The translations under genes and the position numbers were made by a program. Shown here one piece after another: positions 7,124-14,465 of a stretch of DNA of 32,177 bases (the first letter of the stretch is position 1; each line of letters starts with the position of its first letter). The notes beneath the pieces are model-generated. The model searched no databases and had not been told where the DNA came from. It was given only the letters and a program-made list of their open reading frames with translations. The stretch comes from Zoogloeaceae bacterium (GTDB taxonomy: Bacteria; Pseudomonadota; Gammaproteobacteria; Burkholderiales; Rhodocyclaceae): the NCBI GenBank assembly GCA_031258715.1, contig JAIRMN010000022.1, forward strand, positions 1-32,177, written 5' to 3'.

Positions 7124-7138
7124 TGATAACAATTCTCA
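7124..7138. promoter_or_regulatory. Fur box
   Basis: TGATAACAATTCTCA matches the 7-1-7 Fur consensus TGATAATnATTATCA at 12 of 14 defined positions. It lies ~40 bp before the start of the transglutaminase-like/FTR1 operon, next to a perfect TTGACA -35 hexamer (7143-7148). No good -10 follows; the best spacing would put the transcription start about at the ATG. Control by iron is consistent with the FTR1 gene in the operon. Confidence 0.7.
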
Positions 7139-7177
7139 TTCATTGACATTTTATCGGGCATCGTTCAGACTTTTTCA

Positions 7178-9349
7178 ATGACCGCAACCCATCCTCCGCG
7201 CCATCGTTATCCGGCTCTCCTGCCTTTTTCCTGTCCGCCGCAAGCCGATTGGCTTTTGTCGCTCACCCTCTGTCTTCTGGCGCTTGCCACCCATTTTCCG
7301 GCGCTCCCCCTGTTCGCCTGGCCGGTTTTTTTCCTTGCCCTGGGTAGCCGTTTCCTGCCGCGCCGTTTTTGGGCGGCGGCGCTGCGCCTCGTTTTTTTGT
7401 CCGTTGTCGTCATTACGCTCGGTCTGCTCCATGGCTGGCTGGACGACCGCACCTTGCGGCTTTCCCTCATGCTGGCGTTGCTCTTGAAATGGGCGGAAGC
7501 GAAAACCGCGCGGGAGTTTGTCCTCCTAGCGGGCGCGGCGCTCCTGGCGGGCGCCATCGGCGTATTGCAATGGAACGAATGGATCGGCCTCATCCTGATC
7601 CTGCTTTTGTCGATCGTCGCCCTGGGCGTCCTGGAAGCCGCCAGCGACGGCAGGCGTTCCGTGCGAGCGGCGCTCCTGCGCAATTCGGGACGCATCCTCA
7701 TGGCCTTGCCGCTCGCCGCTGTGCTCTTCCTCTTTTTTCCGCGCATTCCCGGCCCCTTGTGGGACATTGGCCTTTCCTTCGGATTGCCGCTCACGCTCAG
7801 CCTCGAAAAGTCCAACCAGGGACTGGGCGTCTCCACCCGCCTGAAACCCGGCCAAGAACAGACGCAAGCTGGCGTGGCCGAAAGCCAGCCGGTGTTGGTG
7901 GCGGAATTCGAGAACTGGGTACCGCCCACCGCGCTGCTTTACTGGCGCGGGCCGGTGTATTACGACTTCGACGGACAGGAGTGGCGGCTGGACACGGAAT
8001 ACGAGGCGGGTCAAGGGCGCAAGCTCATGCGTCGCGGCTGGACGAAGGCCAGCGTCTTTGGCGAAACCCTGAAGCGCAAGGGGCAGGAAATTCGTTACCA
8101 GGTGCGCATCACGCCGCATGAACGCCTCTGGCTCTATGGACTCGATCTGCCTTCCGGCCTAACCAGCGAAGCGTTCATCAGCCAGGATTGGCAGGTGCTT
8201 TCGCATCGTCCGATACGCGAGGAAACAAGTTACCACTTGAGTTCCTGGCTGGATTGGGAAGCGGGCGGCGCGTTATCCGAGGCATTGCGCCAACGCGCGC
8301 TCGCCCTGCCGCCAAACGGCAATCCGCGCCTCAAGGCGCTGGGCGCGGAACTCGCCGCCCTGCCAGATGTCGAGGATCGCTACAAGGCCGTCCTCGCGTC
8401 GCTTGCGCGGGAGGGGTATACGCTGCGCGACCAGTTCGCCTTCCAGGAGGGGGCGGACGCCTTCGATAATTTCTGGTTCGAGACGCGCACGGGCAACGCC
8501 GACCTCTATGCCGGCGCCTTCGTTTTTCTGATGCGCGCCGCAGACGTCCCGGCGCGGCTCGTCACCGGCTATCGCGGCGGAAAGCTGGTTGCCCTGACCG
8601 ATTATGTAATCGTCAAGAAAAGCCATGCTCACGCCTGGGCGGAAATCTGGGAAGAGGCGCGGGGTTGGCGACGCATCGACCCCATCGATCTGATCGCGCC
8701 GGAACGCTTTGAGAGCACCGCCGCGACGCGCCCAAAATCCACGCCCAACCCGACGGCGCCCAAGCCCAAAACCGAACCCTCCCGCCCGGTAAATCCGCCG
8801 AAAACGCCCGCGCCCACTCCGCAACAAAAGCGCGAGGAATCGCCTGCCGGCGCGTTCAACGTCGCGGTGTCCACGCCCGCGTCGTCTGGCTGGCATCTTC
8901 CCGATCTGGGCGATTTCCTGGGGCGCTGGATTTTTCGTCTCGACGCCGGGACGCAACAATCCCTGATCGGTGGGCTTGGCGGTGGATTCGCATGGGTATG
9001 GCTCCTGGGCGGCGCGACTTTGGGCAGCGCGCTGGTGATGGTCATGGGACAACTCCTTGCCCAACTGCGCGCCCACCGCCGCCTGCCGCCGCCCGAACGC
9101 GAATGGCGGCGCATCTGCCGCCTGTTGCGGCAACACGGATTTTCGTATGCTGACTGGGAATGCCCCAGCGATTTCGCCCGCCGTGTCGCCGCCGCCCGTC
9201 CGCGCTGGAAAAAGGAAATGACCGCCTTCACGCTGGCCTATACCGACTGGCGCTACGCCGCTGGACGCGCCGACGCGCCTATGCGTGCTGCAGCCTGCGC
9301 CCGCCGCCTGTACAACCTGATTCTTGCCGATGTCCAGCCTATTTCATGA
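7178..9349 (+). CDS. TgpA-like membrane transglutaminase, catalytic Cys lost
   Basis: The 723-aa protein has the TgpA layout: N-terminal transmembrane helices (residues ~20-200), a periplasmic transglutaminase-like domain (~390-510), a Pro-rich linker (~520-560), one further helix (~600-625) and a cytoplasmic C-terminal domain. In relatives the catalytic motif reads about TRxGFCEHYA; here it is TRTGNADLYAGAF, with Ala441 where the Cys should be. The other two triad positions look conserved: His485 in HAHAWAE and Asp501 in RRIDP. It is thus full length but probably inactive as a protease or transglutaminase. The usual MoxR and DUF58 neighbours are absent; instead FTR1 follows after 10 bp, under a Fur box. 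The ATG has no visible Shine-Dalgarno. Confidence 0.85.
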   Translation: MTATHPPRHRYPALLPFSCPPQADWLLSLTLCLLALATHFPALPLFAWPVFFLALGSRFLPRRFWAAALRLVFLSVVVITLGLLHGWLDDRTLRLSLMLALLLKWAEAKTAREFVLLAGAALLAGAIGVLQWNEWIGLILILLLSIVALGVLEAASDGRRSVRAALLRNSGRILMALPLAAVLFLFFPRIPGPLWDIGLSFGLPLTLSLEKSNQGLGVSTRLKPGQEQTQAGVAESQPVLVAEFENWVPPTALLYWRGPVYYDFDGQEWRLDTEYEAGQGRKLMRRGWTKASVFGETLKRKGQEIRYQVRITPHERLWLYGLDLPSGLTSEAFISQDWQVLSHRPIREETSYHLSSWLDWEAGGALSEALRQRALALPPNGNPRLKALGAELAALPDVEDRYKAVLASLAREGYTLRDQFAFQEGADAFDNFWFETRTGNADLYAGAFVFLMRAADVPARLVTGYRGGKLVALTDYVIVKKSHAHAWAEIWEEARGWRRIDPIDLIAPERFESTAATRPKSTPNPTAPKPKTEPSRPVNPPKTPAPTPQQKREESPAGAFNVAVSTPASSGWHLPDLGDFLGRWIFRLDAGTQQSLIGGLGGGFAWVWLLGGATLGSALVMVMGQLLAQLRAHRRLPPPEREWRRICRLLRQHGFSYADWECPSDFARRVAAARPRWKKEMTAFTLAYTDWRYAAGRADAPMRAAACARRLYNLILADVQPIS

Positions 9350-9359
9350 GGAAAGCTCC

Positions 9360-10547
9360 ATGTCATCACTTTGCCGCCTCGTCTTCGCGCTCGTCTTTTC
9401 CATTTTTCCCCTCACGCTTCACGCCGAAGGCATCGACGGCGAAACGGTGATCGCCGACATCCTGGCGCGTGGCGAAGCGGGCGTCGCTGCCTATGATCCA
9501 GCGAATCCGCTCGCCACCGCCGGTGAATTCTCGGCGCTCTATTTCGATCGCTTTGAGCATCTGGAGCTTGATCTGGGTCTCAAGGACGCCAACCTGAAGA
9601 ACGAACTGGAAATCCTGTTCGGCGCGTTGAACGGCGGTGCCATGCGCGGCGTGCCGAAAGCGCAACTGGAAACCGCTTGGCAGGAACTGGAAGGCAAGCT
9701 CGCGCTGGCGCGGGCGCTTTACGCCGAAAGCGAACAGGCCAGCGGCGGCGGCACTTTCTTGAAGGCGCTGACCATCCTGCTCAGGGAAGGTGTGGAGGCC
9801 ATGCTGGTCGTCGGCGCGCTGGCGGCCTATCTGCGGCGCGCAGGCGCGGCGGATCGGGTATGGGTCATCTACGCGGGCGCGGCGGCGGCCATTCCCCTCT
9901 CCCTTCTGACCGGATGGGCGGTCAATGATTTCCTTCAATCCACGGGCGCGCCGTTGGCGGTGGTGGAAGGCGTCACCATGCTGGCGGCCTCTATCGTGTT
10001 GTTCTACGTGAGTTGCTGGATGTTCGCCAAACGCGAAGCCAAACGTTGGGAAGAATGGATCGCCCGGCAAATGGACGCCGCCCTGGGCAAGGGTTCCCTC
10101 TTGACACTCTCCGGTGCGGCCTGCCTGGCGGTCTACCGGGAAGGCGCGGAGACCGTGCTGTTTTATCAGGCGCTGGCGCTGCAATCGCCGGGGCAGACAT
10201 TTTTTCTCTACGCGGGACTGGGCGTTGCCGCCCTCCTCCTCATCGCCTTCTTTTTCCTGATGCGTCACGCGGCGCTGCGCCTGCCCTTCAAGCTCTTCTT
10301 CGGCGTAACCTCGACCCTGCTCTATGGCCTCGCCGTCATCTTTCTCGGCCAGGCCATCGTCGAACTCCAGGCCGCAGGCTGGATCGCCAGCATCTACATC
10401 CCCGGCTTCCCGCACATCAACTGGCTGGGCATCGCCCCCACCGCCCAAAGCCTGGGCGCGCAGGCAACCCTGCTCTTCCTGCCACTGGCGTGGTGGCTGG
10501 TGAAAGGACGGTTCCCAGGAAAGCAACCAGCCGTCAGGAATCCATAG
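9360..10547 (+). CDS. FTR1-family high-affinity iron permease
   Basis: The 395-aa inner-membrane protein imports iron. A signal peptide (MSSLCRLVFALVFSIFPLTLHA) is followed by a ~100-residue periplasmic domain, then about seven transmembrane helices. Both REGxE iron-binding motifs are present: REGVE at residues 142-146 (LREGVEAML) and REGAE at 260-264 (YREGAETVL). The start at 9360 is chosen because GAGGAAAG lies just before it and the signal peptide begins there. It follows the transglutaminase-like gene by 10 bp, so the two are one operon, and the Fur box upstream fits iron-repressed expression. Family identity is secure; partner ferroxidase or EfeO/EfeB genes are not in the window. Confidence 0.92.
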   Translation: MSSLCRLVFALVFSIFPLTLHAEGIDGETVIADILARGEAGVAAYDPANPLATAGEFSALYFDRFEHLELDLGLKDANLKNELEILFGALNGGAMRGVPKAQLETAWQELEGKLALARALYAESEQASGGGTFLKALTILLREGVEAMLVVGALAAYLRRAGAADRVWVIYAGAAAAIPLSLLTGWAVNDFLQSTGAPLAVVEGVTMLAASIVLFYVSCWMFAKREAKRWEEWIARQMDAALGKGSLLTLSGAACLAVYREGAETVLFYQALALQSPGQTFFLYAGLGVAALLLIAFFFLMRHAALRLPFKLFFGVTSTLLYGLAVIFLGQAIVELQAAGWIASIYIPGFPHINWLGIAPTAQSLGAQATLLFLPLAWWLVKGRFPGKQPAVRNP

Positions 10548-10684
10548 CCATGCCGATACCCGCGTTGAGCGCGACAAACGCTCTTTCCTGTTCGCCGCTA
10601 TTTTTCCCAAGGGGATTTATGTTTCGCCAACATGCCCTCGAAGTCCTTTGATCGGGGAAGGAAGGGCAATCGAGGCAATCAAAA
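10548..10684. other. Intergenic spacer after the FTR1 gene
   Basis: No terminator with a T-tract is evident. A 10-codon ORF (ATG at 10620, ending TGA) is preceded by AAGGGG, but its peptide MFRQHALEVL has no recognisable role. Confidence 0.3.
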
Positions 10685-10714
10685 TTGCCGTCCGGAAGGG
10701 TAGTAGGCTATAGT
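10685..10714 (+). promoter_or_regulatory. Sigma70-type promoter for the bepA-like gene
   Basis: TTGCCG (10685-10690) and TATAGT (10709-10714) are spaced by 18 bp, giving a leader of ~36 nt before the ATG at 10757. Confidence 0.5.
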
Positions 10715-10756
10715 GTGGCGCGTGTCGCTCGATTTTCCCGGCCTTTTATCCTCATC

Positions 10757-12213
10757 ATGAAATTTTCCTCCTTGCCGTTTCGCGCTTTCCTGTTGACGCT
10801 GTGCCTCCTCCTGGGCACGGCGGGACGGGCATGGGGGCAGTCTGGCGATAACGACCTGCCGGAACTGGGCGATTCCGCCAGCACGGAACTGAGTATGCAG
10901 GCCGAAAAAAGGATCGGCCAGGAGATCATGATCGAAATCCGGCGCAACGCGATGTATCTCGACGACCCGGAAGTCGAAGCCTATCTGAACCGCCTGGGCA
11001 ACCGGCTGTCCGCCGCCAGTCCCGATCCCGGCATCGGGTTTTATTTCTTTCCGGTGGATGACCCGATGATCAACGCCTTTGCCATGTTCGGCGGCTATAT
11101 TGGCGTAAACAGCGGGCTGGTGCTGGCGGTGCAGAACGAATCGGAACTGGCGGGCGTGTTGGCGCACGAAATCTCGCACGTCACACAGCGCCATCTGGCG
11201 CGCGGCATTGCCCGGCAAAAACAGATCGGCGGCGCGACCCTCCTGGCGCTTGCCGCCGCCATCCTGCGGCGCATTCCAACCCGGACGCAATGGGTGCGGC
11301 AGTAACGGGCGTGTCCGCCGGAGGGATACAGGCGCAGTTGGGCTTTTCCCGCGACTTTGAGCGCGAAGCCGACCGCGTGGGTTTCCAGACATTGCAGAAG
11401 GCCGGGTTCGATGTGCGCGGCATGTCCGCGTTTTTTTCCCGTTTGCAACGGGCCACGCGGGTCTATGAAAACAACGCGCCGGTCTATCTGCGCACCCACC
11501 CGTTGAATACCGAGCGCATTTCCGACATGCAGAACCGGGAACTGAACCAACCTTACCGGCAGGTGTCGGACGGCCTGGAATTCCAGCTTACGCGCGCGCG
11601 CTTGCAGGCCATGCGCAGCACGGCCAACGAAGCGGTCACGCATTTCCAGACACTCCTCGCCGAACAGAAAACCCTGAATGCCGCCGCGACGCAATATGGC
11701 TTGGCGGTTGCCCTGGCGCGCAAAAAGGACTGGGCGGCGGCGGAAAACATCCTGAACATCCTGCGCCAGGAAGAGGAAAACGCTTCGCCCATGATCGACC
11801 GCCTTTACGCCGAAGCCCGCGTCCGGCGCGGCGATCTGGCGGGAGGACTGGCGGCCTTCCAGGAAGCCTTGCAGCGCTATCCCGATGCCGCGGCAGTGGT
11901 TTATTCCTATGGCGAAGCGCTGCTGGAAAATCGGCGCTTCGCCGAAGCGCGGGCTTTTTTTGAACAGCGCCTGCGCAAGGATACGGCGGATGCCCGGCTC
12001 TACAAATTGCAGGCGCGCGCCTGCGCGGCACTGGGCAAGACAGGGCAACAGCATCAGGCGCTGGCGGAAGCCTACGCGCTGGAGGGCGCGCTGCCCGCCG
12101 CCATCGAACAACTCGAACTCGCGCAACGCGCCAAAGACAACGACTTTTATACCAGTTCCGCTATCGACGCCCGTCTGCGCCAATTGAAACAAAGACAGGC
12201 GGAAACGAAATAG
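10757..12213 (+). pseudogene. bepA: BepA/YfgC-type M48 metalloprotease, frameshifted
   Basis: Two ORFs together encode a periplasmic M48 protease with TPR repeats that in E. coli helps outer-membrane protein assembly and degrades stalled LptD. ORF A (10757-11305) has a signal peptide (cleavage near RAWG), then the zinc motif HEISH in LAHEISHVTQRHLARG. ORF B (11290-12213) carries the third zinc ligand in RDFEREADRVGF and TPR-like helices (LYAEARVRRGDLAGGLAAF). The break is near 11264-11290: frame A ends RRIPTRTQWVRQ, while frame B upstream of its ATG reads HSNPDAMGAAVTG, the expected continuation. Loss of one base restores this. Either half alone lacks a full zinc site. It may be a true mutation or a sequencing error. 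Confidence 0.85.
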
Positions 12214-12267
12214 ACGCGTAGGAAGAAAAACCTGTGGCGCCAGGAACCTCAAGGACTTTTATCAGAC

Positions 12268-12495
12268 ATGGACGTGGATTTTGAACTCGATGTACGCGGG
12301 CTGAATTGCCCCTTGCCCATCCTGCGCACCAAAAAGGCGCTGGCGGGTATGACGAGCGGACAGACGCTCAGTGTGCTGGCGACCGACCCCGGCGCGCGCC
12401 AGGATTTCCCCGCCTTCGCCGAACAAAGCGGCAATGTCTTGCTGGCGCGAGTGGAAAACGACGGCGTGTTCACATTCGTCTTGCGGCGCAGGTGA
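12268..12495 (+). CDS. TusA-family sulfurtransferase-like protein
   Basis: The 75-aa protein (SirA/TusA/YedF fold) has the signature LDVRGLNCPLPILRTKKAL with the CPxP motif; Cys14 is the residue that carries persulfide sulfur in this family. Members pass sulfur in tRNA thiolation or cofactor synthesis, or serve sulfur oxidation. It lies 54 bp after the protease ORF and may be co-transcribed. AAGGA lies 12 nt before the ATG, slightly far. The exact pathway is not determinable. A dispersed repeat begins right after the stop codon. Confidence 0.88.
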   Translation: MDVDFELDVRGLNCPLPILRTKKALAGMTSGQTLSVLATDPGARQDFPAFAEQSGNVLLARVENDGVFTFVLRRR

Positions 12496-12575
12496 GGGCG
12501 GAGGATGAAGGGCAGAGGACAGAAAAGTTACCGGCGTATCGAGCCGCGGGTTGCGTCTCTAGATTGGCTTGCGGC
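12496..12575 (-). repeat. Dispersed repeat, partial copy R4
   Basis: Read on the minus strand it gives the right half of the family: GCGGCTCGATACGCCGGTAA, then TTTTCTGTCCTCTGCCCTTC. It starts directly after the TusA-like stop. The core and the left half are decayed or missing. Confidence 0.65.
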
Positions 12576-12800
12576 CAGCAAGGCTACAGCGCCTTGTTTC
12601 GGAGAACGAGGAGGGCGGCGCGAATCGTCCCATCCGTTTGAATCGTGCCCTTTTGCCCGTGAAATTGGCGCAGGAAACGCATTGTCAACCTTATCGAATG
12701 TTGTACCATATGTAGCCTGTTTTCCGGTTTTGCCCGCGCAATCGCAAGGGGCAACCGATGCACAATGACCGATGCACAGTAAACGAAGGGAGGCGGCATC
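12576..12800. other. Intergenic region upstream of the FecR-domain gene
   Basis: No credible gene. A possible promoter is TTGTCA (12682-12687) with TACCAT (12704-12709), 16 bp apart. GGGAGG (~12787) is the ribosome-binding site of the next gene. Confidence 0.35.
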
Positions 12801-13688
12801 ATGACCCCTATATCATTTTCGCGTTATGGCGGCGCACTTGGGTTGTTCGGGCTTTTGGGACTCATGGCGGCGATGTCAGTCCAGGCGGCAGATGCGGGCA
12901 AGGTTCTGCATCTGGTTCCTGGCGCGACGCTCTCGCGTGACGGAAAGACCCAGTCCCTGCAACAGGATGCCGTGGTTCGGGATACCGATGTGATTGTCAC
13001 CGATGCCACGGGACGGGTGCGGATTCTGTTCAACGACGGTACTGCCCTGAGTTTTGGCGGCGATACCCGCATCAGGCTGCGCGACTTTGCCGGCGCGCAA
13101 AAAACCGCGTTCAGCGCCCGCCTGCTGCAAAGCGCCGCGCGTTCGGCTTCCAACACGATTCGCGCGCAAAATCCGGGCGGTTTCGGCGGCGTCAGGCCGA
13201 CCGGCACGGCGGGCAAGGAAGGCATGGATGATGGAAAAGGCGCGCCCGTGCTGGTCAATGTGAAGGGAAAGATAGGCGCGGGTCTGGATTACGCCTTTGA
13301 ATTTCGCATGAACCTGACGACGGGCGTTATCTTTCAGGGCCAGTTGTCGGATGGCGGCAAGACTGGAGACAAGGCGTATTCCCCCGATTTTTCCGGGGGA
13401 GAAGGCAAAATCGACGAATTCGGCTGGCGCGTGGATTTTGTTAGCGGCAGCGTTTCAGCGAAGGACGCCAGGGGCGCGGCGGTGACGCACAGGAACTGGA
13501 AAGTGACGCTATTTGGCGCGGATACCCTGAAAGACTTGAAAGCCCTGTCCGCAAAAGGCGGCAACGTGCGGGGAAACGGGTTCGAGATGCGGGACGAAAA
13601 GGACGCGATCGTGCTGGAATACCGTCTGGCGGGTAGTCGTGCGCAGGCGGCTTCCGGCGGCGTGAGCGGGCCGCCGAAGTTCTATTGA
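12801..13688 (+). CDS. Secreted FecR-domain protein
   Basis: The 295-aa protein has an N-terminal hydrophobic signal peptide ending near VQAADA. A FecR-like beta domain follows (residues ~33-95): GATLSRDGKTQSLQQDAVVRDTDVIVTDATGRVRILFNDGTALSFG, the pattern of the FecR fold used in iron-dicitrate sensing and in many stand-alone secreted proteins. The remaining ~200 residues are Gly-rich, predicted beta, and not recognised. No sigma factor or TonB receptor is adjacent, so a FecR signalling role is not supported here. GGGAGG precedes the ATG. It is convergent with the next gene. Confidence 0.75.
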   Translation: MTPISFSRYGGALGLFGLLGLMAAMSVQAADAGKVLHLVPGATLSRDGKTQSLQQDAVVRDTDVIVTDATGRVRILFNDGTALSFGGDTRIRLRDFAGAQKTAFSARLLQSAARSASNTIRAQNPGGFGGVRPTGTAGKEGMDDGKGAPVLVNVKGKIGAGLDYAFEFRMNLTTGVIFQGQLSDGGKTGDKAYSPDFSGGEGKIDEFGWRVDFVSGSVSAKDARGAAVTHRNWKVTLFGADTLKDLKALSAKGGNVRGNGFEMRDEKDAIVLEYRLAGSRAQAASGGVSGPPKFY

Positions 13689-13690
13689 TT

Positions 13691-14170
13691 CTATCGAGGG
13701 CCGCTCTCCATCTCCGGCGCGCGAAAGCGAATCGCCAGCATTTCGGCCTGGGCGCGGATTTCTCCAGCGGCGGCGAGTTCCATCGCCAGCCTGATCTTGC
13801 GGCCGGAATGTTCGATCAGCCGGGCGCAAAGCGTGAGTTCCGTGTCTTGCGGCGTAGGGTGCAGAAAGTCGACTTTCAGGGAAGCCGTGACGTAGCGGAC
13901 GATCGCGGCTAATGGGCGGTCTTCGAGACGACAGGCGAAGGCGGCGGCGGAAGCCGTGCCGTGACAGTCGAATAACGCCGCAATCAGCCCGCCATACACA
14001 TGCCCCGGCACGCCGCCGCTGTAGATCGGCGCGGGCGTGAAGCGGGTGAGGGTACGCTCCGGATCGTCCGCGTCCCAAAATGTCCTGAGCCGCAATCCCT
14101 GCGGATGGCGCTTGCCGCAACCAAAACAATGACTGAATTCATCCGGATAATCATCCTGAAAAGCCCGCAT
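13691..14170 (-). CDS. PaaI-family hotdog thioesterase
   Basis: The 159-aa single hotdog protein has an N-terminal CFGCGKRHPQGLRL motif typical of one PaaI-like subgroup and the core SGGVPGHVYGGLIAALFDCHGTASA, where the central helix and the Asp-Cys-His are typical. It probably hydrolyses an acyl-CoA. GGAGAAGG precedes the ATG at 14170 on the minus strand. The stop is 2 bp from the stop of the convergent FecR-domain gene. It is a paralogue in family only of the thioesterase at 1417-1851, with little similarity. The substrate is unknown. Confidence 0.82.
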   Translation of the reverse strand: MRAFQDDYPDEFSHCFGCGKRHPQGLRLRTFWDADDPERTLTRFTPAPIYSGGVPGHVYGGLIAALFDCHGTASAAAFACRLEDRPLAAIVRYVTASLKVDFLHPTPQDTELTLCARLIEHSGRKIRLAMELAAAGEIRAQAEMLAIRFRAPEMESGPR

Positions 14171-14213
14171 GACAACCTTCTCCTATAACGCGAGCGGCGG
14201 ATTCTAACAGTTC

Positions 14214-14399
14214 GGCAGAAGGTAGGAGACAGGAATCAGGAGACAGGGCGCTTCCCGCCTCGTCAAAAGCGCGGCGCGGCTTGGTGCGCGCCCACCTCAT
14301 CATTCTTTGGAGCGAAGCGACGAAGCAATCCTGATTTCTAACCCGCGGCGCAAACGCCGGTAGCTTTTCTGTCCTCTGTCTTCCGTCCTTCTGTCCCCT
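14214..14399 (+). repeat. Dispersed composite repeat, best copy R5
   Basis: The order is clear: purine-rich end AGGAATCAGGAGACAGGGCG; CCGCCTCGTCAAAAGCGCGG; core GGAGCGAAGCGACGAAGCAA; CGGCGCAAACGCCGGTAG; pyrimidine-rich end CTGTCCTCTGTCTTCCGTCC. The two ends are imperfectly complementary, so the unit resembles a non-autonomous element. It fills the space upstream of both flanking, divergent genes. Confidence 0.85.
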
Positions 14400-14465
14400 C
14401 TTGCGGATGACAGGCGGCAACCATCGGAGTATCATGGGCGCTTTGGATTTTGCCGGGGAGAGACT

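Noticed and set aside
10620-10652. A 10-codon ORF with an AAGGGG site, as a leader peptide for the protease gene.
   Set aside because: It ends ~30 bp before the predicted promoter of the next gene, so it would not be on the same transcript. No regulatory codons are enriched.
11264-11305. Programmed ribosomal frameshift in the bepA-like gene.
   Set aside because: No slippery heptamer of the usual X-XXY-YYZ form and no clear downstream stimulatory structure is visible. Family members are single-frame.
12801-13688. FecR-domain protein as a classical FecI-FecR iron-signalling regulator.
   Set aside because: There is no sigma factor or TonB receptor next to it, and the protein has a signal peptide instead of the FecR cytoplasmic N-terminus.
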